Part shown: piece after piece, positions 50,737 through 58,936 of the stretch
Layout: each line of letters opens with the position of its first letter
Numbering within the stretch: position 1 is the first letter of the stretch
Assembly: GCF_007786475.1 (NCBI RefSeq)
Contig: NZ_VNJJ01000010.1
Coordinates: 1 to 64,000, forward strand
DNA from: Cohnella terricola
Lineage (GTDB): Bacteria > Bacillota > Bacilli > Paenibacillales > Paenibacillaceae
DNA length: 64,000 bases
Direction: 5' to 3'
Notes under the pieces: generated by a model
What the model was told of the DNA's origin: nothing
The model's database searches: none
What the model saw: only the letters and a program-made list of their open reading frames with translations
Program-made: the position numbers and the translations under genes

Positions 50737-50740
50737 ACGA

Positions 50741-50769
50741 GTTTATTGCCTAAAACAAATCCATACAAT
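50741..50769 (+). promoter_or_regulatory. Sigma-E-like promoter of the serine recombinase
   Basis: GTTTATT (50741-50747), 14 nt, CATACAAT (50762-50769). The -10 is a full match to the mother-cell sigma-E consensus. A hairpin TCCCTTTGGC/GCCAGAGGGA with a T-rich tail follows in the leader and may attenuate transcription. Confidence 0.5.
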
Positions 50770-50838
50770 TCAGCGGTCCCTTTGGCAAGTATCTTATGCG
50801 CCAGAGGGATTTGCTTTTCTATAAGGGGAAATCAGAAC

Positions 50839-52455
50839 ATGACGAGAGCAGCTATTTACGTACGTGTCAGTACGATGAAAGATAGTCAGAAGGATAGTCC
50901 CGAGCATCAGGTTGCTGCCTGTAAACATTATGCAGAGGACATGGGCTGGGAAATAAGTGAGGACATCATATACGAAGACCGCGAATCAGGAACGAACATT
51001 ATCGATAGGCAAGCGATTCAGCAACTCGTACGAGATGCACAGCGTGGTACATTCCAAGTTGTTATTTTTGCGGCTCTCTCGCGTTTTGCTCGCGATATTG
51101 GCGACTCCATCGAATTAAAGAGAACAATGGTCGATGCATTGAAAGTCAGGATCATTTCCATTGATGACCATTATGATTCAAATAGAGACGGTGAAATGTT
51201 GTTTTCCATCATTGCTAGCATAAATCAGTCCGTTAGTGAGCAAATCAGTCGCAGTTCTCGACGTGGCAAGAGGGAGTCAGCCCTCAAAGGGAATTTCACA
51301 GGGAGCCGCGCACCGTATGGATACATGAGAGAAGTCAGAAACGGTTTGAAAGTGTTAATTCCTGATGAATATCAGACCAATGTTGTGAATACCATTTTCC
51401 AGCTTTATACCGCTAATAAGATGGGTGAGAAGGCGATTGTCGCTTATTTGAATGATAAGGGTATCCCTTCTCCTAAGAACGGCGTATGGGGCGTTACAAC
51501 GGTCCAACGTATGCTTCAGAACGAGGCATATATCGGAAAAAATCGTTCCTCGAAATACGAGACTAAAAAAGTGTATACAAACGTCAACGATCTGTCTGAA
51601 CGAAAAAAAGTACAGGTGCAAAGACCGAAGAGCGAGTGGCGTTATGCAAACAAAGTCACTACACATCAAGGCATTATAGATGAGCAAACATTTCAACTGG
51701 CGCAGTCGCTACGTCTTGAACGCGGTGGAGGCGAACGAGGCGGAATCAAGCAGAAGATCAATATCTTCGCAGGAATCATGAAGTGTGCGCATTGTGGTTC
51801 AGCTATGGTCAGCATGAGATCCAAAAGTAAAAAAACAGATAAAGACGGAAGAGAATACCGTTATTTGATCTGTTCCAGAAGAAGAAGGCAAGGAGATGCA
51901 GGGTGCAACAATGATTTATCGCTTCCCTATTATCCGTTTCGTGATGAGCTAATGGACACATTGTCTGAGACACTTCACAGCATTACTTCGGCTGAACAGT
52001 TGTTAGAGAAACACAAAGGGCTAATCCAAATTAATCATTCGGACATGGAAAGTGAAATGCAAAAAATGCAAAAGCGAATTACCGATAACCGCAAATACCT
52101 GTTCGAACTGCGTCGTGAGAAAATGTCAGGGAATTTCCATGACGAGGAACAGTACAATCTGGAGAAGGGTATTTATGAAAATGAAATTATAAAATGTGAG
52201 AAACGACTGGCGGAATTGTCGGAGGAACGAAGAAAGAAAGCAGATTTGAACGAGCTATATGAGCAAGTGATGGAACTGCTGGATGAATTGTTGGACATGG
52301 ATTTTGATTCGTTTGATGAGATGCAGTTTGTACTGAAGAAGTTGCTTTCCGACATAAAAGTAGATCGTTCTGGCGATATTCAGGTAATAACGACGTTTGG
52401 GTTGTCTTTGGAGGAATTAGCATGTGAAGACAAGACGGAGGTCTCTCATAAATAA
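50839..52455 (+). CDS. Large serine recombinase (integrase/excisionase of the element)
   Basis: 538 aa from ATG 50839 (AAGGGG 10 nt upstream). The N-terminal resolvase domain carries the nucleophile serine in 'AAIYVRVSTMKDSQKDS' and 'LSRFARDIGDSIELKRTM'. The recombinase domain follows ('APYGYMREVRNG', 'NKMGEKAIVAYLNDKGIPSPKNGVWGVTTVQRMLQNEAYIG'), then a zinc ribbon ('MKCAHCGSAMVSM' with 'LICSRRRRQGDAGC') and a long coiled coil. This is the architecture of SpoIVCA and phiC31-type integrases. The palindromic attP inferred at the element ends fits this enzyme class. It is the best candidate for restoring gerE. Confidence 0.93.
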   Translation: MTRAAIYVRVSTMKDSQKDSPEHQVAACKHYAEDMGWEISEDIIYEDRESGTNIIDRQAIQQLVRDAQRGTFQVVIFAALSRFARDIGDSIELKRTMVDALKVRIISIDDHYDSNRDGEMLFSIIASINQSVSEQISRSSRRGKRESALKGNFTGSRAPYGYMREVRNGLKVLIPDEYQTNVVNTIFQLYTANKMGEKAIVAYLNDKGIPSPKNGVWGVTTVQRMLQNEAYIGKNRSSKYETKKVYTNVNDLSERKKVQVQRPKSEWRYANKVTTHQGIIDEQTFQLAQSLRLERGGGERGGIKQKINIFAGIMKCAHCGSAMVSMRSKSKKTDKDGREYRYLICSRRRRQGDAGCNNDLSLPYYPFRDELMDTLSETLHSITSAEQLLEKHKGLIQINHSDMESEMQKMQKRITDNRKYLFELRREKMSGNFHDEEQYNLEKGIYENEIIKCEKRLAELSEERRKKADLNELYEQVMELLDELLDMDFDSFDEMQFVLKKLLSDIKVDRSGDIQVITTFGLSLEELACEDKTEVSHK

Positions 52456-52459
52456 CAAG

Positions 52460-52493
52460 AACAAGCGATGCTTGAATAGGCATCGCTTGTTTT
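52460..52493 (+). terminator. Terminator after the serine recombinase
   Basis: AACAAGCGATGC (52460-52471) pairs with GCATCGCTTGTT (52480-52491), followed by TT. Confidence 0.85.
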
Positions 52494-52587
52494 AATTGGA
52501 AATTAGGTTCGTCAGTTTCGAACAAATATAAGCGACAGATATGTTAAAATTATACTATGTGATTTCACAACTAGGGTTAAGAGGTGA

Positions 52588-54522
52588 ATGCTCGTGTACA
52601 TGTATGACTTAGAAAAGTTGGCGAAAAGAAAAGGGTTTGTAAATACAATTATTAATACATGCGAAAAAATGGGGCTGGATGAAGCGTTAGAATTAGTAAA
52701 AAAATCTGGCATCTGCATTGACTTTTTTGGTTCAGGAAAGCCGTCAAATTCAGAAAAATATCAACGAGTGATGGATTCATTATTAAGTCTTCACCCTAAT
52801 GAAGAGAAAATAATACGATTTGAAAATGAAGTTGCTACAATTAATCAATTATATAAGGACTTTACCAACAACCAGTTAAGAGAAATTGAACAATTAATTG
52901 ATGACGACATCCATATCAGTTCATTCCTTATAGCAATTGAGCTTTTTTTAGCAAATGATATTCATAAATTACAATATGGCTCAGCGCTGAACAACAATCG
53001 ATCAGACGTATTTGAAAATGTAGCTGAATCATCAGGTCAGGTTCTTCAATACTTGATAAAACACAAGAACTTTCCATTAGAGAATCCAACTTTAAAAATA
53101 GATTTTGAAAATGTGAAGAATGCAGCAATGCATATTAGATGTTCGGATTACAGAGCTGTTCTTGATGTTTTAAGAGAACTATGGAGTTACTTTGAATTAG
53201 ACATTCACATTGATGAATTTATTACTGCTACATCCAAAGGCGATCGCACGTTAGGTAAGACTATATCCCATATGAAGTTTCTTGATGTACGTAACGCGAA
53301 ACAAACAAGATATGCCCACCAACAATTAATTTTATATGGGAAATATTCAACTATTTCAAAAACTAGAAAACTAGCACCACATGACTTTATTTCATACAAT
53401 GAAAGAATGACTTGTGAGTTTGTTGAAGAGTACTTTTCAACAAATAATTTGGATATCAAATTCCTTGATATTACAATAGCTGAGTATATCAGAGCATATT
53501 GTATCATTGTTAATGAATGCGAAACATTCATTAAGAAACGCAAACTTAAATCAAAGTACAGCAGTATTTCGTTGCAAGATGTTTGTATTGTAAAAACTAA
53601 GAGAAAGTGGATTTACTTATTTATCGAGTGGGGGCTTAAACAAACAAGTGCTGAAAAAATATTTGATTTATTGGTTTTTGGAGATAAATCAGCCGATCTT
53701 CTTGATTGTCCATTGTTAAAAGTAGGAGATGAATACATAGTGATTCCTTCTATATCAGGAGTCACAGACCCTTCTCGTGCTTTATTGTCTAATCTTAAAA
53801 GTAAAGAAGTGGACGTTAAAATTAAAGGAACCCTATTTGAGGATCAAATTAGAACATTATTAACGAGTGTTGGCTTGAAAAATATTCATCTTGATAAGCC
53901 TGATTATGAATGCGATGTAGTTTTTGCTCTTGATAATGATTTGTTTTTCACGCAAGTTAAACATTTGAATGACCCTACATCGTATAGAGATTATATGAGG
54001 AATTTAGATGAAATCCATAGTGGAGCTATGCAATTAGATAGGGTAGTCGATTATTATTCACAAGAAGAATATCTACTAGAAATAAGGAGAAAACTTGGAA
54101 TAGCCCAAATCAATAATATTTATAAAATGGTTGTGACCAATACAGCTCAAGGAGAAAATTTAAATATAGATGATATTTTTGTAATTGATGATATTGGTTT
54201 CTCAGGATTTTTTTTAAGAAGACCGCCTCAAAGGCATGAACTTCAAAAGAATATAATAGTTTCTAGAACGTTGTTTGAGAAGCATTACGTAGGAGAAATT
54301 AGTTCAGGTCAGTTTATTGACTTTATAAAGAATAATCCTTTTATTGAACATTACAAGAAAAGAATTGAACATCGGACTTTTGACTACACAGAGCAAATTG
54401 GACTAAAATTGATGGACTTCGGGGTAAATATTAATACTGTAGTAAATGTAGATAAATTGTCTCCAAAAGAACAATATGAATTGAACCAAGCTTTCGAATC
54501 AAGTGAAGTAGAGACTGAATAG
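52588..54522 (+). CDS. PD-(D/E)XK-like nuclease protein of unknown function
   Basis: A 644-aa protein. Residues ~1-400 are largely helical with no recognised domain. Around residues 410-470, 'KGTLFEDQIRTLL', 'KPDYECDVVFALDNDLFFTQVKH' gives the E...D-x(n)-(E/Q)xK pattern of PD-(D/E)XK nucleases, with Gln in the usual Glu position. AGAGGTG is too close to ATG 52588; GTG 52594 or ATG 52600 may be used. Very AT-rich. Its place between the recombinase and the element end is typical for accessory defence cargo. Confidence 0.7.
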   Translation: MLVYMYDLEKLAKRKGFVNTIINTCEKMGLDEALELVKKSGICIDFFGSGKPSNSEKYQRVMDSLLSLHPNEEKIIRFENEVATINQLYKDFTNNQLREIEQLIDDDIHISSFLIAIELFLANDIHKLQYGSALNNNRSDVFENVAESSGQVLQYLIKHKNFPLENPTLKIDFENVKNAAMHIRCSDYRAVLDVLRELWSYFELDIHIDEFITATSKGDRTLGKTISHMKFLDVRNAKQTRYAHQQLILYGKYSTISKTRKLAPHDFISYNERMTCEFVEEYFSTNNLDIKFLDITIAEYIRAYCIIVNECETFIKKRKLKSKYSSISLQDVCIVKTKRKWIYLFIEWGLKQTSAEKIFDLLVFGDKSADLLDCPLLKVGDEYIVIPSISGVTDPSRALLSNLKSKEVDVKIKGTLFEDQIRTLLTSVGLKNIHLDKPDYECDVVFALDNDLFFTQVKHLNDPTSYRDYMRNLDEIHSGAMQLDRVVDYYSQEEYLLEIRRKLGIAQINNIYKMVVTNTAQGENLNIDDIFVIDDIGFSGFFLRRPPQRHELQKNIIVSRTLFEKHYVGEISSGQFIDFIKNNPFIEHYKKRIEHRTFDYTEQIGLKLMDFGVNINTVVNVDKLSPKEQYELNQAFESSEVETE

Positions 54523-54571
54523 TGATAGAATAATCATAGAAGTTTCCAAATCTAACAGGAGGGGATATACG

Positions 54572-54820
54572 ATGCAATGGCAGCAAGTCAGAGAACAGTT
54601 TCCCAACCAATTCGTTCTGCTTTCCATCCTTGACTTTCGTGAGGAAGACGATAAGAAAATTGTTACGGATGTAGCACCTATTCGAGCGGTTGCTCAGAAG
54701 GATGCAAATAGGGAATTTTTCAATGCGAAAGCTGGATGTCTCGTCTATCATACCTCGAACGAAGAATGTATCATACACCTTCGTAGAGACCCTCTGATGA
54801 GAGTGAGACGGGGATCATGA
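54572..54820 (+). CDS. Small protein coupled to the aspartyl protease
   Basis: An 82-aa soluble protein ('QWQQVREQFPNQFVLLSILDFREED', 'CIIHLRRDPLMRVRRG'). AGGAGGGG stands about 7 nt before the ATG. Its last 4 nt overlap the start of the retropepsin-like gene, so the two form a translationally coupled pair. No family recognised. Confidence 0.65.
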   Translation: MQWQQVREQFPNQFVLLSILDFREEDDKKIVTDVAPIRAVAQKDANREFFNAKAGCLVYHTSNEECIIHLRRDPLMRVRRGS

Positions 54821-55191
54821 AGATTACGTATGATGGACAACTTCTGACAGCTTCGCTTACGGTTTGTTATCGTGGACAAAGGTTACAACTGACAGACATT
54901 ATTATTGATACTGGTTCTTCGCACACGATTTTCAGCCCTGATGTGTTGGAAGAAATCGGAGTGACGTATGAGAATGGCGATGAGGTCTACGAAGCGTATG
55001 GAATTGGTGGGACAGTGCCGTTCTATACGAAAGTGTTGGACGAAATTGTGATTGACCAGCTGCAAATTCAGAGTATTGAAGTTGATGTCGGCATGCTTCC
55101 TAAGTCGCATAAGGGTTTGCTCGGATTAGATATCTTGAAGAGATATGGTTTCATCGTGGATTTGAATAAACTTGAACTGACTGCTACCTAA
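54817..55191 (+). CDS. Retropepsin-like aspartyl protease
   Basis: A 124-aa single-lobe protease. The catalytic 'DIIIDTGSSHTIF' (DTGS) lies at residue ~30, followed by the flap region ('EAYGIGGTVPFYT') and 'GLLGLDILKRYGFIVDL', the second signature of retropepsin-like proteins. Such enzymes act as homodimers. It is coupled to the 82-aa gene upstream, a likely partner or substrate. It is the last gene of the element before attR. Confidence 0.85.
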   Translation: MKITYDGQLLTASLTVCYRGQRLQLTDIIIDTGSSHTIFSPDVLEEIGVTYENGDEVYEAYGIGGTVPFYTKVLDEIVIDQLQIQSIEVDVGMLPKSHKGLLGLDILKRYGFIVDLNKLELTAT

Positions 55192-55253
55192 ACTGCCGAA
55201 TAGCCACTGACACATTAAATGTGATTCCTCGAATTCCATTCTCTAACCCGTAT

Positions 55254-55289
55254 TTTGGGTGTGTTTCAAAACACATCTCCAATGTGATG
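55254..55289 (+). other. attR: element/gerE right junction
   Basis: The 24-nt element arm (55254-55277) is the exact inverted copy of the left arm (32050-32073). The direct-repeat copy CACATCTCCAATGTGATG spans 55272-55289 and continues in frame into the gerE 3' part. Confidence 0.9.
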
Positions 55290-55361
55290 CAAAAGCTGAA
55301 TGTCAAAGGTCGTTCGCAAGCGGTTGTCGAGCTTATTAAGCTCGGGGAGCTAAAGATTTAA
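55290..55361 (+). pseudogene. gerE: gerE, 3' part (split gene)
   Basis: These 24 codons read QKLNVKGRSQAVVELIKLG followed by ELKI and a stop, the last helix and C-terminus of GerE. They are separated from the 5' part by the 23.2-kb element and have no start codon or ribosome site. Recombination between the repeats at 32036-32053 and 55272-55289 would join them in frame. Confidence 0.93.
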
Positions 55362-55403
55362 AGCAGCAGGTGCACCTTATATTGACGCTGATCGATCGGC
55401 GCC

Positions 55404-55446
55404 GGCCTTCTTTTACGTTCCCCGGGGGACGAGAAGAAGGCCTTTT
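55404..55446 (+). terminator. Terminator of gerE
   Basis: GGCCTTCTT (55404-55412) pairs with AAGAAGGCC (55434-55442), followed by TTTT. Confidence 0.8.
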
Positions 55447-55464
55447 GATTTTAAAAACCGGCGA

Positions 55465-55623
55465 CTACTCGTCCGGCGTTCGGTCTAAGTAAAGATGCGT
55501 CACCTCGGTGGAATCCCCGGTTTTCTTTTCTTCGTCCGTCGCTTCCTGTTCAAGCGAATTGTGCGTATCGACGCCGGGCGCGATCGTTGGTTCTCGATTT
55601 TCCCGATTATGATCTGCTGACAA
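55465..55623 (-). CDS. Small acidic hydrophilic protein (52 aa)
   Basis: On the reverse strand TTG 55623 follows AAGGAG by about 9 nt and encodes SADHNRENREPTIAPGVDTH after the start, ending YLDRTPDE. It is acidic and without hydrophobic segments. An in-frame ATG at 55632 touches the ribosome site. It follows a similar-sized acidic gene. No family recognised; small hydrophilic spore proteins are one possibility. Confidence 0.5.
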   Translation of the reverse strand: MSADHNRENREPTIAPGVDTHNSLEQEATDEEKKTGDSTEVTHLYLDRTPDE

Positions 55624-55646
55624 TCGAATCATCTCCTTCGCATCGC

Positions 55647-55805
55647 TTATTCCCGACAGATCGATCGATAACCTTCGTTCTGTTCAAGTTCTTCCACAAT
55701 CTCATCTTTGTAACTATCGTGATCGTCATTCGCCGCAGTATGCGCTTCGTCGGTTCGGTACTGGGGGACGATCGGGGGATCGAGAAATTGATTGTTTTCG
55801 GTCAC
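55647..55805 (-). CDS. Small acidic hydrophilic protein (52 aa)
   Basis: GTG 55805 stands 8 nt after AAGGAG on the reverse strand. The product begins TENNQFLDPPIVPQYRTDEA after the start and ends EGYRSICRE. It is acidic, hydrophilic and has one cysteine. With the next gene downstream it forms a two-gene unit of equal-length proteins. Function unknown. Confidence 0.5.
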   Translation of the reverse strand: MTENNQFLDPPIVPQYRTDEAHTAANDDHDSYKDEIVEELEQNEGYRSICRE

Positions 55806-55988
55806 TGGTCCATCTCCTTCGACTCGGATTTTTTCCGCTTAATGTTCGCGCCGTGCCTGAGTTTTATTCGACGAAGCGTTAAAATGCATCCAAACTGTCG
55901 TTCCGGACGGGGAGCGAAGGAGAAGGCTTTTTGTCGTGATCGAAAATTGTCGTTCGAATGCCACCTATTGGAGAGGGGAGGAATTCGC

Positions 55989-56048
55989 ATGATGAAATTC
56001 GCCAAGCTATCCAATGCGCAAGTCTTGAAGAGGGGGAAGGGCGGATGA
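55989..56048 (+). CDS. 19-residue leader peptide before the YonO-like gene
   Basis: GAGGGGAGGAATTCGC precedes ATG 55989. The frame reads MMKFAKLSNAQVLKRGKGG and its stop (TGA 56046) overlaps the ATG of the next gene (ATGA). The strong ribosome site and the overlap suggest translational coupling of the large gene. Confidence 0.45.
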   Translation: MMKFAKLSNAQVLKRGKGG

Positions 56049-58936
56049 GTTTACCCGATACGAGTCTGACCTATGTGTTGAAAATCCGTTCGTCCCGCCT
56101 TCGCAAGGCCGGTTGGCATCTCGAAAACTATACACTCAAGGAAGCAAGAAGGAACGAGGAGCTGGTCGCAATTGCCGACAGCCAGACGCTGCGATTTATT
56201 CGTGAGATCAAGGGGATTCGCGAAGAAGATGCTCGCCTGCGCGCAAGTCGAGTCAGACAGGATATTCGTTCGCTGCAGAATGGGCCGGACAGCAGAAGGA
56301 ATGGTGCCAAAATCGCAAAGCTGTACGAAAACCTCTATTCGGCCTTGTTCATGTCGGATTATTTGTCCGTCATTATGGACAGCGTAGCGGATTTCGATCG
56401 GGTTAATTCGGCCAGCGGCTTTCTCGTCAACGGCACGAAGTACAGACGGCTGCTCGCGACGCCGGGCGGCGTGAAAAAAAACACGGTCGTCTACGTGAGC
56501 GAGGATATATATCCGACGTTGGCAGCCAAACTTGAAAACGGGCGAAAGTCCGACGTGCCGCTTGTTCCGGCTAAGTATGAAGCATATAAGGCACTGGCCT
56601 GCTCCGCGTCCAAACCCGTACCCGGCCCTGCAGGTATTTTGGTCGTTAAAGACTGCCGAGTACCGATCGTCTCGGATGTCGTGCACATCTCGGAGGAAGG
56701 CCCGGAACCGACGATCCGAGAAATGAAGAACTTCGCAATGATGAACAATAATAGCGACGGATACGGACTAATTTCACCGGAACTGAGTCGAAGATGGGCC
56801 GATGCATTGGGCCTAGATTATATGCCGGGCGGGTTTTGCATCCGAAACGCTTTTACGAAGGGGATGTTGTACACTTTCGACTACCGCGCCTGGAGTCGGG
56901 AAGTCGCCAGATCGGACGAAGTCGTCGATGTCTGGGGAACCAGAAGGTCCGCGGCCGCAAGCGAGCTTGTACTGACGGAATCGATGCTGAAGCTATGGCA
57001 TTGTTACGATAGCATGGAACATTTTCTCGGAAGTTGCGAGCGCGAAGGATATACGTTCAGCGTGACGAAAACGGCGCCGAATCAACTCGATAACGAGCGG
57101 GATCTCAATTATCAATTTATCCAGTCGCTCGATCTGACGGACGGGGATATTGACGAATTGATCGCGCCGACGATGACGGAAATCAAAGAGGCGCTCGGAG
57201 GGGATTATCGAAAAACGCTGCTTTTTCTTAAAGGAATGAGAATGGACGAATCGTCCTACGAGAAAAGCGACTTCGATTTCGCCAAGGCGTTGATGATCGA
57301 TAAAGATATGGTCCGGGATCCTTACGTGCGCCATCATGTTCATAAATTAATAGCCAAACGTATCCAGGGAGCGAAAATGGGGGAAATCCGCGTGAAGGGG
57401 AATTACTCATTAATTTCCGGAGACCCGTACGCTTTATGTCAGAGCATGTTCGGGTTGAAGGTCACGGGATTGCTCGCCGCCGGACAATTTTACCAGCGGT
57501 ATTGGAGCGATCGCGGCATTTCGCAAGTGGCTGCTTTCAGGGCGCCGATGACTTGCCATTCGAACATTCGGGTATTCGAATTGGCGGATACGCCCGTGAT
57601 GCGGGACTGGTACAAGCATATGGGCACCGTGACGATCTTTAACGCCCACGATACGACGGCGCAAGCGATGAACGGCGCGGACATGGACGGCGATGCGGTA
57701 TTCACGACGAATAATCCGGCGATTCTGAGGAATGTTCGGCGGCTGGACGCCATCGTGTGCGAGCAGAAGAGCGCACCAAAGAAGACGATCGCGGAGGCGG
57801 ATTTGATCCGGGCCAACAAGCTGAGCTTCGGGGATCGGATCGGCAGCATTACGAATCGGATTACGGCGATGTACGATGTGCTCGCCAAGTTCAGTTCGGA
57901 TAGCGAGGAATACAGGACGATGGCGTACCGCATTCTATGCGGCCAGAATTATCAGCAGAACGCGATCGACCGGACGAAGGGAATCGAAAGCCGTCCGATG
58001 CCAAAGGGTTGGTACGACTATCGGGCGAACCTCCCCGAAGAGGGCGATAACGAGGAGGCGGCGGAGACCAAGAAGCACAACCGGATACTGGTCGCGGAAA
58101 AAAAGCCTTATTTTATGATCTATCGTTATCCCGAGTTGAAGAAAGATTACGATAATTTTATCGGTGGCGGGAACGCAAACTGCCGGAATCGGTTCGGATG
58201 CACCGTAGAACAGTTGACAGCCAAGAACGAGCGCACGGAAGACGAGGAAGATTTCTTGCGCCATTACCGGATGAAAATGCCCGTATCGATGGAAAGTTCG
58301 GTCATGAACCGGCTTTGCCGGAAAGTCGAAGAGGTGATGGCCGACGTCAAGGATATGCCCGTGCATCTTAAAGGATACGATTATTCGCGTTTGAAGTCAG
58401 GTGTCGGCTACCGTCCTGTCAAGTACAAGCAGATGGCCGATGTTCTTGCCCTGTATCAGGCGGAAATGAAGGACTACATGGCTCTAAAAAGCGCGGGAAT
58501 GCTCCCCGGGGACGAGGACGACCGTACGGAGAGCGCGCGACGGACGTTTCTGGAAGAAGCTTATCGAATATGCGGCGATGCGAACGAGCTTTGCGATATT
58601 GTCGTCGATCTGTGCTACAAGACCAACCGATCGAAACAATTCGCCTGGGACGTTGCCGGCGAGACGATCATCGGAAATCTGTTGAAAGCAAACGATTACC
58701 GGGTTTCTTATCCGATATTGGACCCCGAAGGAGACATTGTCTATCGGGGGGAGCATTTTGCTATGCATACTTACCACGTTAAAGGAGCGGATTCGGATGA
58801 ATTTGGTGACGAACGAGAAGAAGGTTCTGGAGCAGGCATTGGAGACGCAGCAACTCGGGAAGAAACCGACCGCGACGATTCGCGTGTTGATGAAGCATTA
58901 TTTTGCGCAAGGGTTGAGCAAAGAGGAAGTTCGTGA
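56045..58936 (+). CDS. YonO-like single-subunit RNA polymerase candidate
   Basis: A 963-aa protein. 'HDTTAQAMNGADMDGDAVFTT' contains DxDGD, the catalytic metal-binding loop shared by RNA polymerase beta' subunits, eukaryotic RNA-dependent RNA polymerases and the SPbeta phage polymerase YonO. Upstream of it, 'ISQVAAFRAPMTCHSNIRVFEL' and downstream basic stretches fit a double-psi-barrel core. Size is close to YonO (about 900 aa). ATG 56045 is coupled to the 19-aa leader; an upstream in-frame ATG (55958) lacks a good ribosome site. It heads an operon of phage tail genes, so it may transcribe late phage genes. The call rests on the motif and context. Confidence 0.65.
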   Translation: MSLPDTSLTYVLKIRSSRLRKAGWHLENYTLKEARRNEELVAIADSQTLRFIREIKGIREEDARLRASRVRQDIRSLQNGPDSRRNGAKIAKLYENLYSALFMSDYLSVIMDSVADFDRVNSASGFLVNGTKYRRLLATPGGVKKNTVVYVSEDIYPTLAAKLENGRKSDVPLVPAKYEAYKALACSASKPVPGPAGILVVKDCRVPIVSDVVHISEEGPEPTIREMKNFAMMNNNSDGYGLISPELSRRWADALGLDYMPGGFCIRNAFTKGMLYTFDYRAWSREVARSDEVVDVWGTRRSAAASELVLTESMLKLWHCYDSMEHFLGSCEREGYTFSVTKTAPNQLDNERDLNYQFIQSLDLTDGDIDELIAPTMTEIKEALGGDYRKTLLFLKGMRMDESSYEKSDFDFAKALMIDKDMVRDPYVRHHVHKLIAKRIQGAKMGEIRVKGNYSLISGDPYALCQSMFGLKVTGLLAAGQFYQRYWSDRGISQVAAFRAPMTCHSNIRVFELADTPVMRDWYKHMGTVTIFNAHDTTAQAMNGADMDGDAVFTTNNPAILRNVRRLDAIVCEQKSAPKKTIAEADLIRANKLSFGDRIGSITNRITAMYDVLAKFSSDSEEYRTMAYRILCGQNYQQNAIDRTKGIESRPMPKGWYDYRANLPEEGDNEEAAETKKHNRILVAEKKPYFMIYRYPELKKDYDNFIGGGNANCRNRFGCTVEQLTAKNERTEDEEDFLRHYRMKMPVSMESSVMNRLCRKVEEVMADVKDMPVHLKGYDYSRLKSGVGYRPVKYKQMADVLALYQAEMKDYMALKSAGMLPGDEDDRTESARRTFLEEAYRICGDANELCDIVVDLCYKTNRSKQFAWDVAGETIIGNLLKANDYRVSYPILDPEGDIVYRGEHFAMHTYHVKGADSDEFGDEREEGSGAGIGDAATREETDRDDSRVDEALFCARVEQRGSS

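Larger units (their letters stand above)
32036..55289 (+). mobile_element. 23.2-kb integrative element inserted in gerE
   Basis: It is bounded by 18-bp direct repeats (one mismatch) that carry six in-frame gerE codons. The ends hold perfect 24-bp inverted arms. The interior is AT-rich compared with both flanks and carries a large serine recombinase, a tyrosine recombinase, defence genes (RT, type I RM, toxin), a primase-like gene, iterons and a RuvC-like gene. No capsid, tail or conjugation genes are visible. The distance between the two repeat copies is 23,236 bp. Confidence 0.93.

Noticed and set aside
55587-56048. 153-aa forward ORF before the YonO-like gene
   Set aside because: Covers the two reverse-strand small genes. 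Only its last 19 codons have a good ribosome site, and those are listed as the leader peptide.
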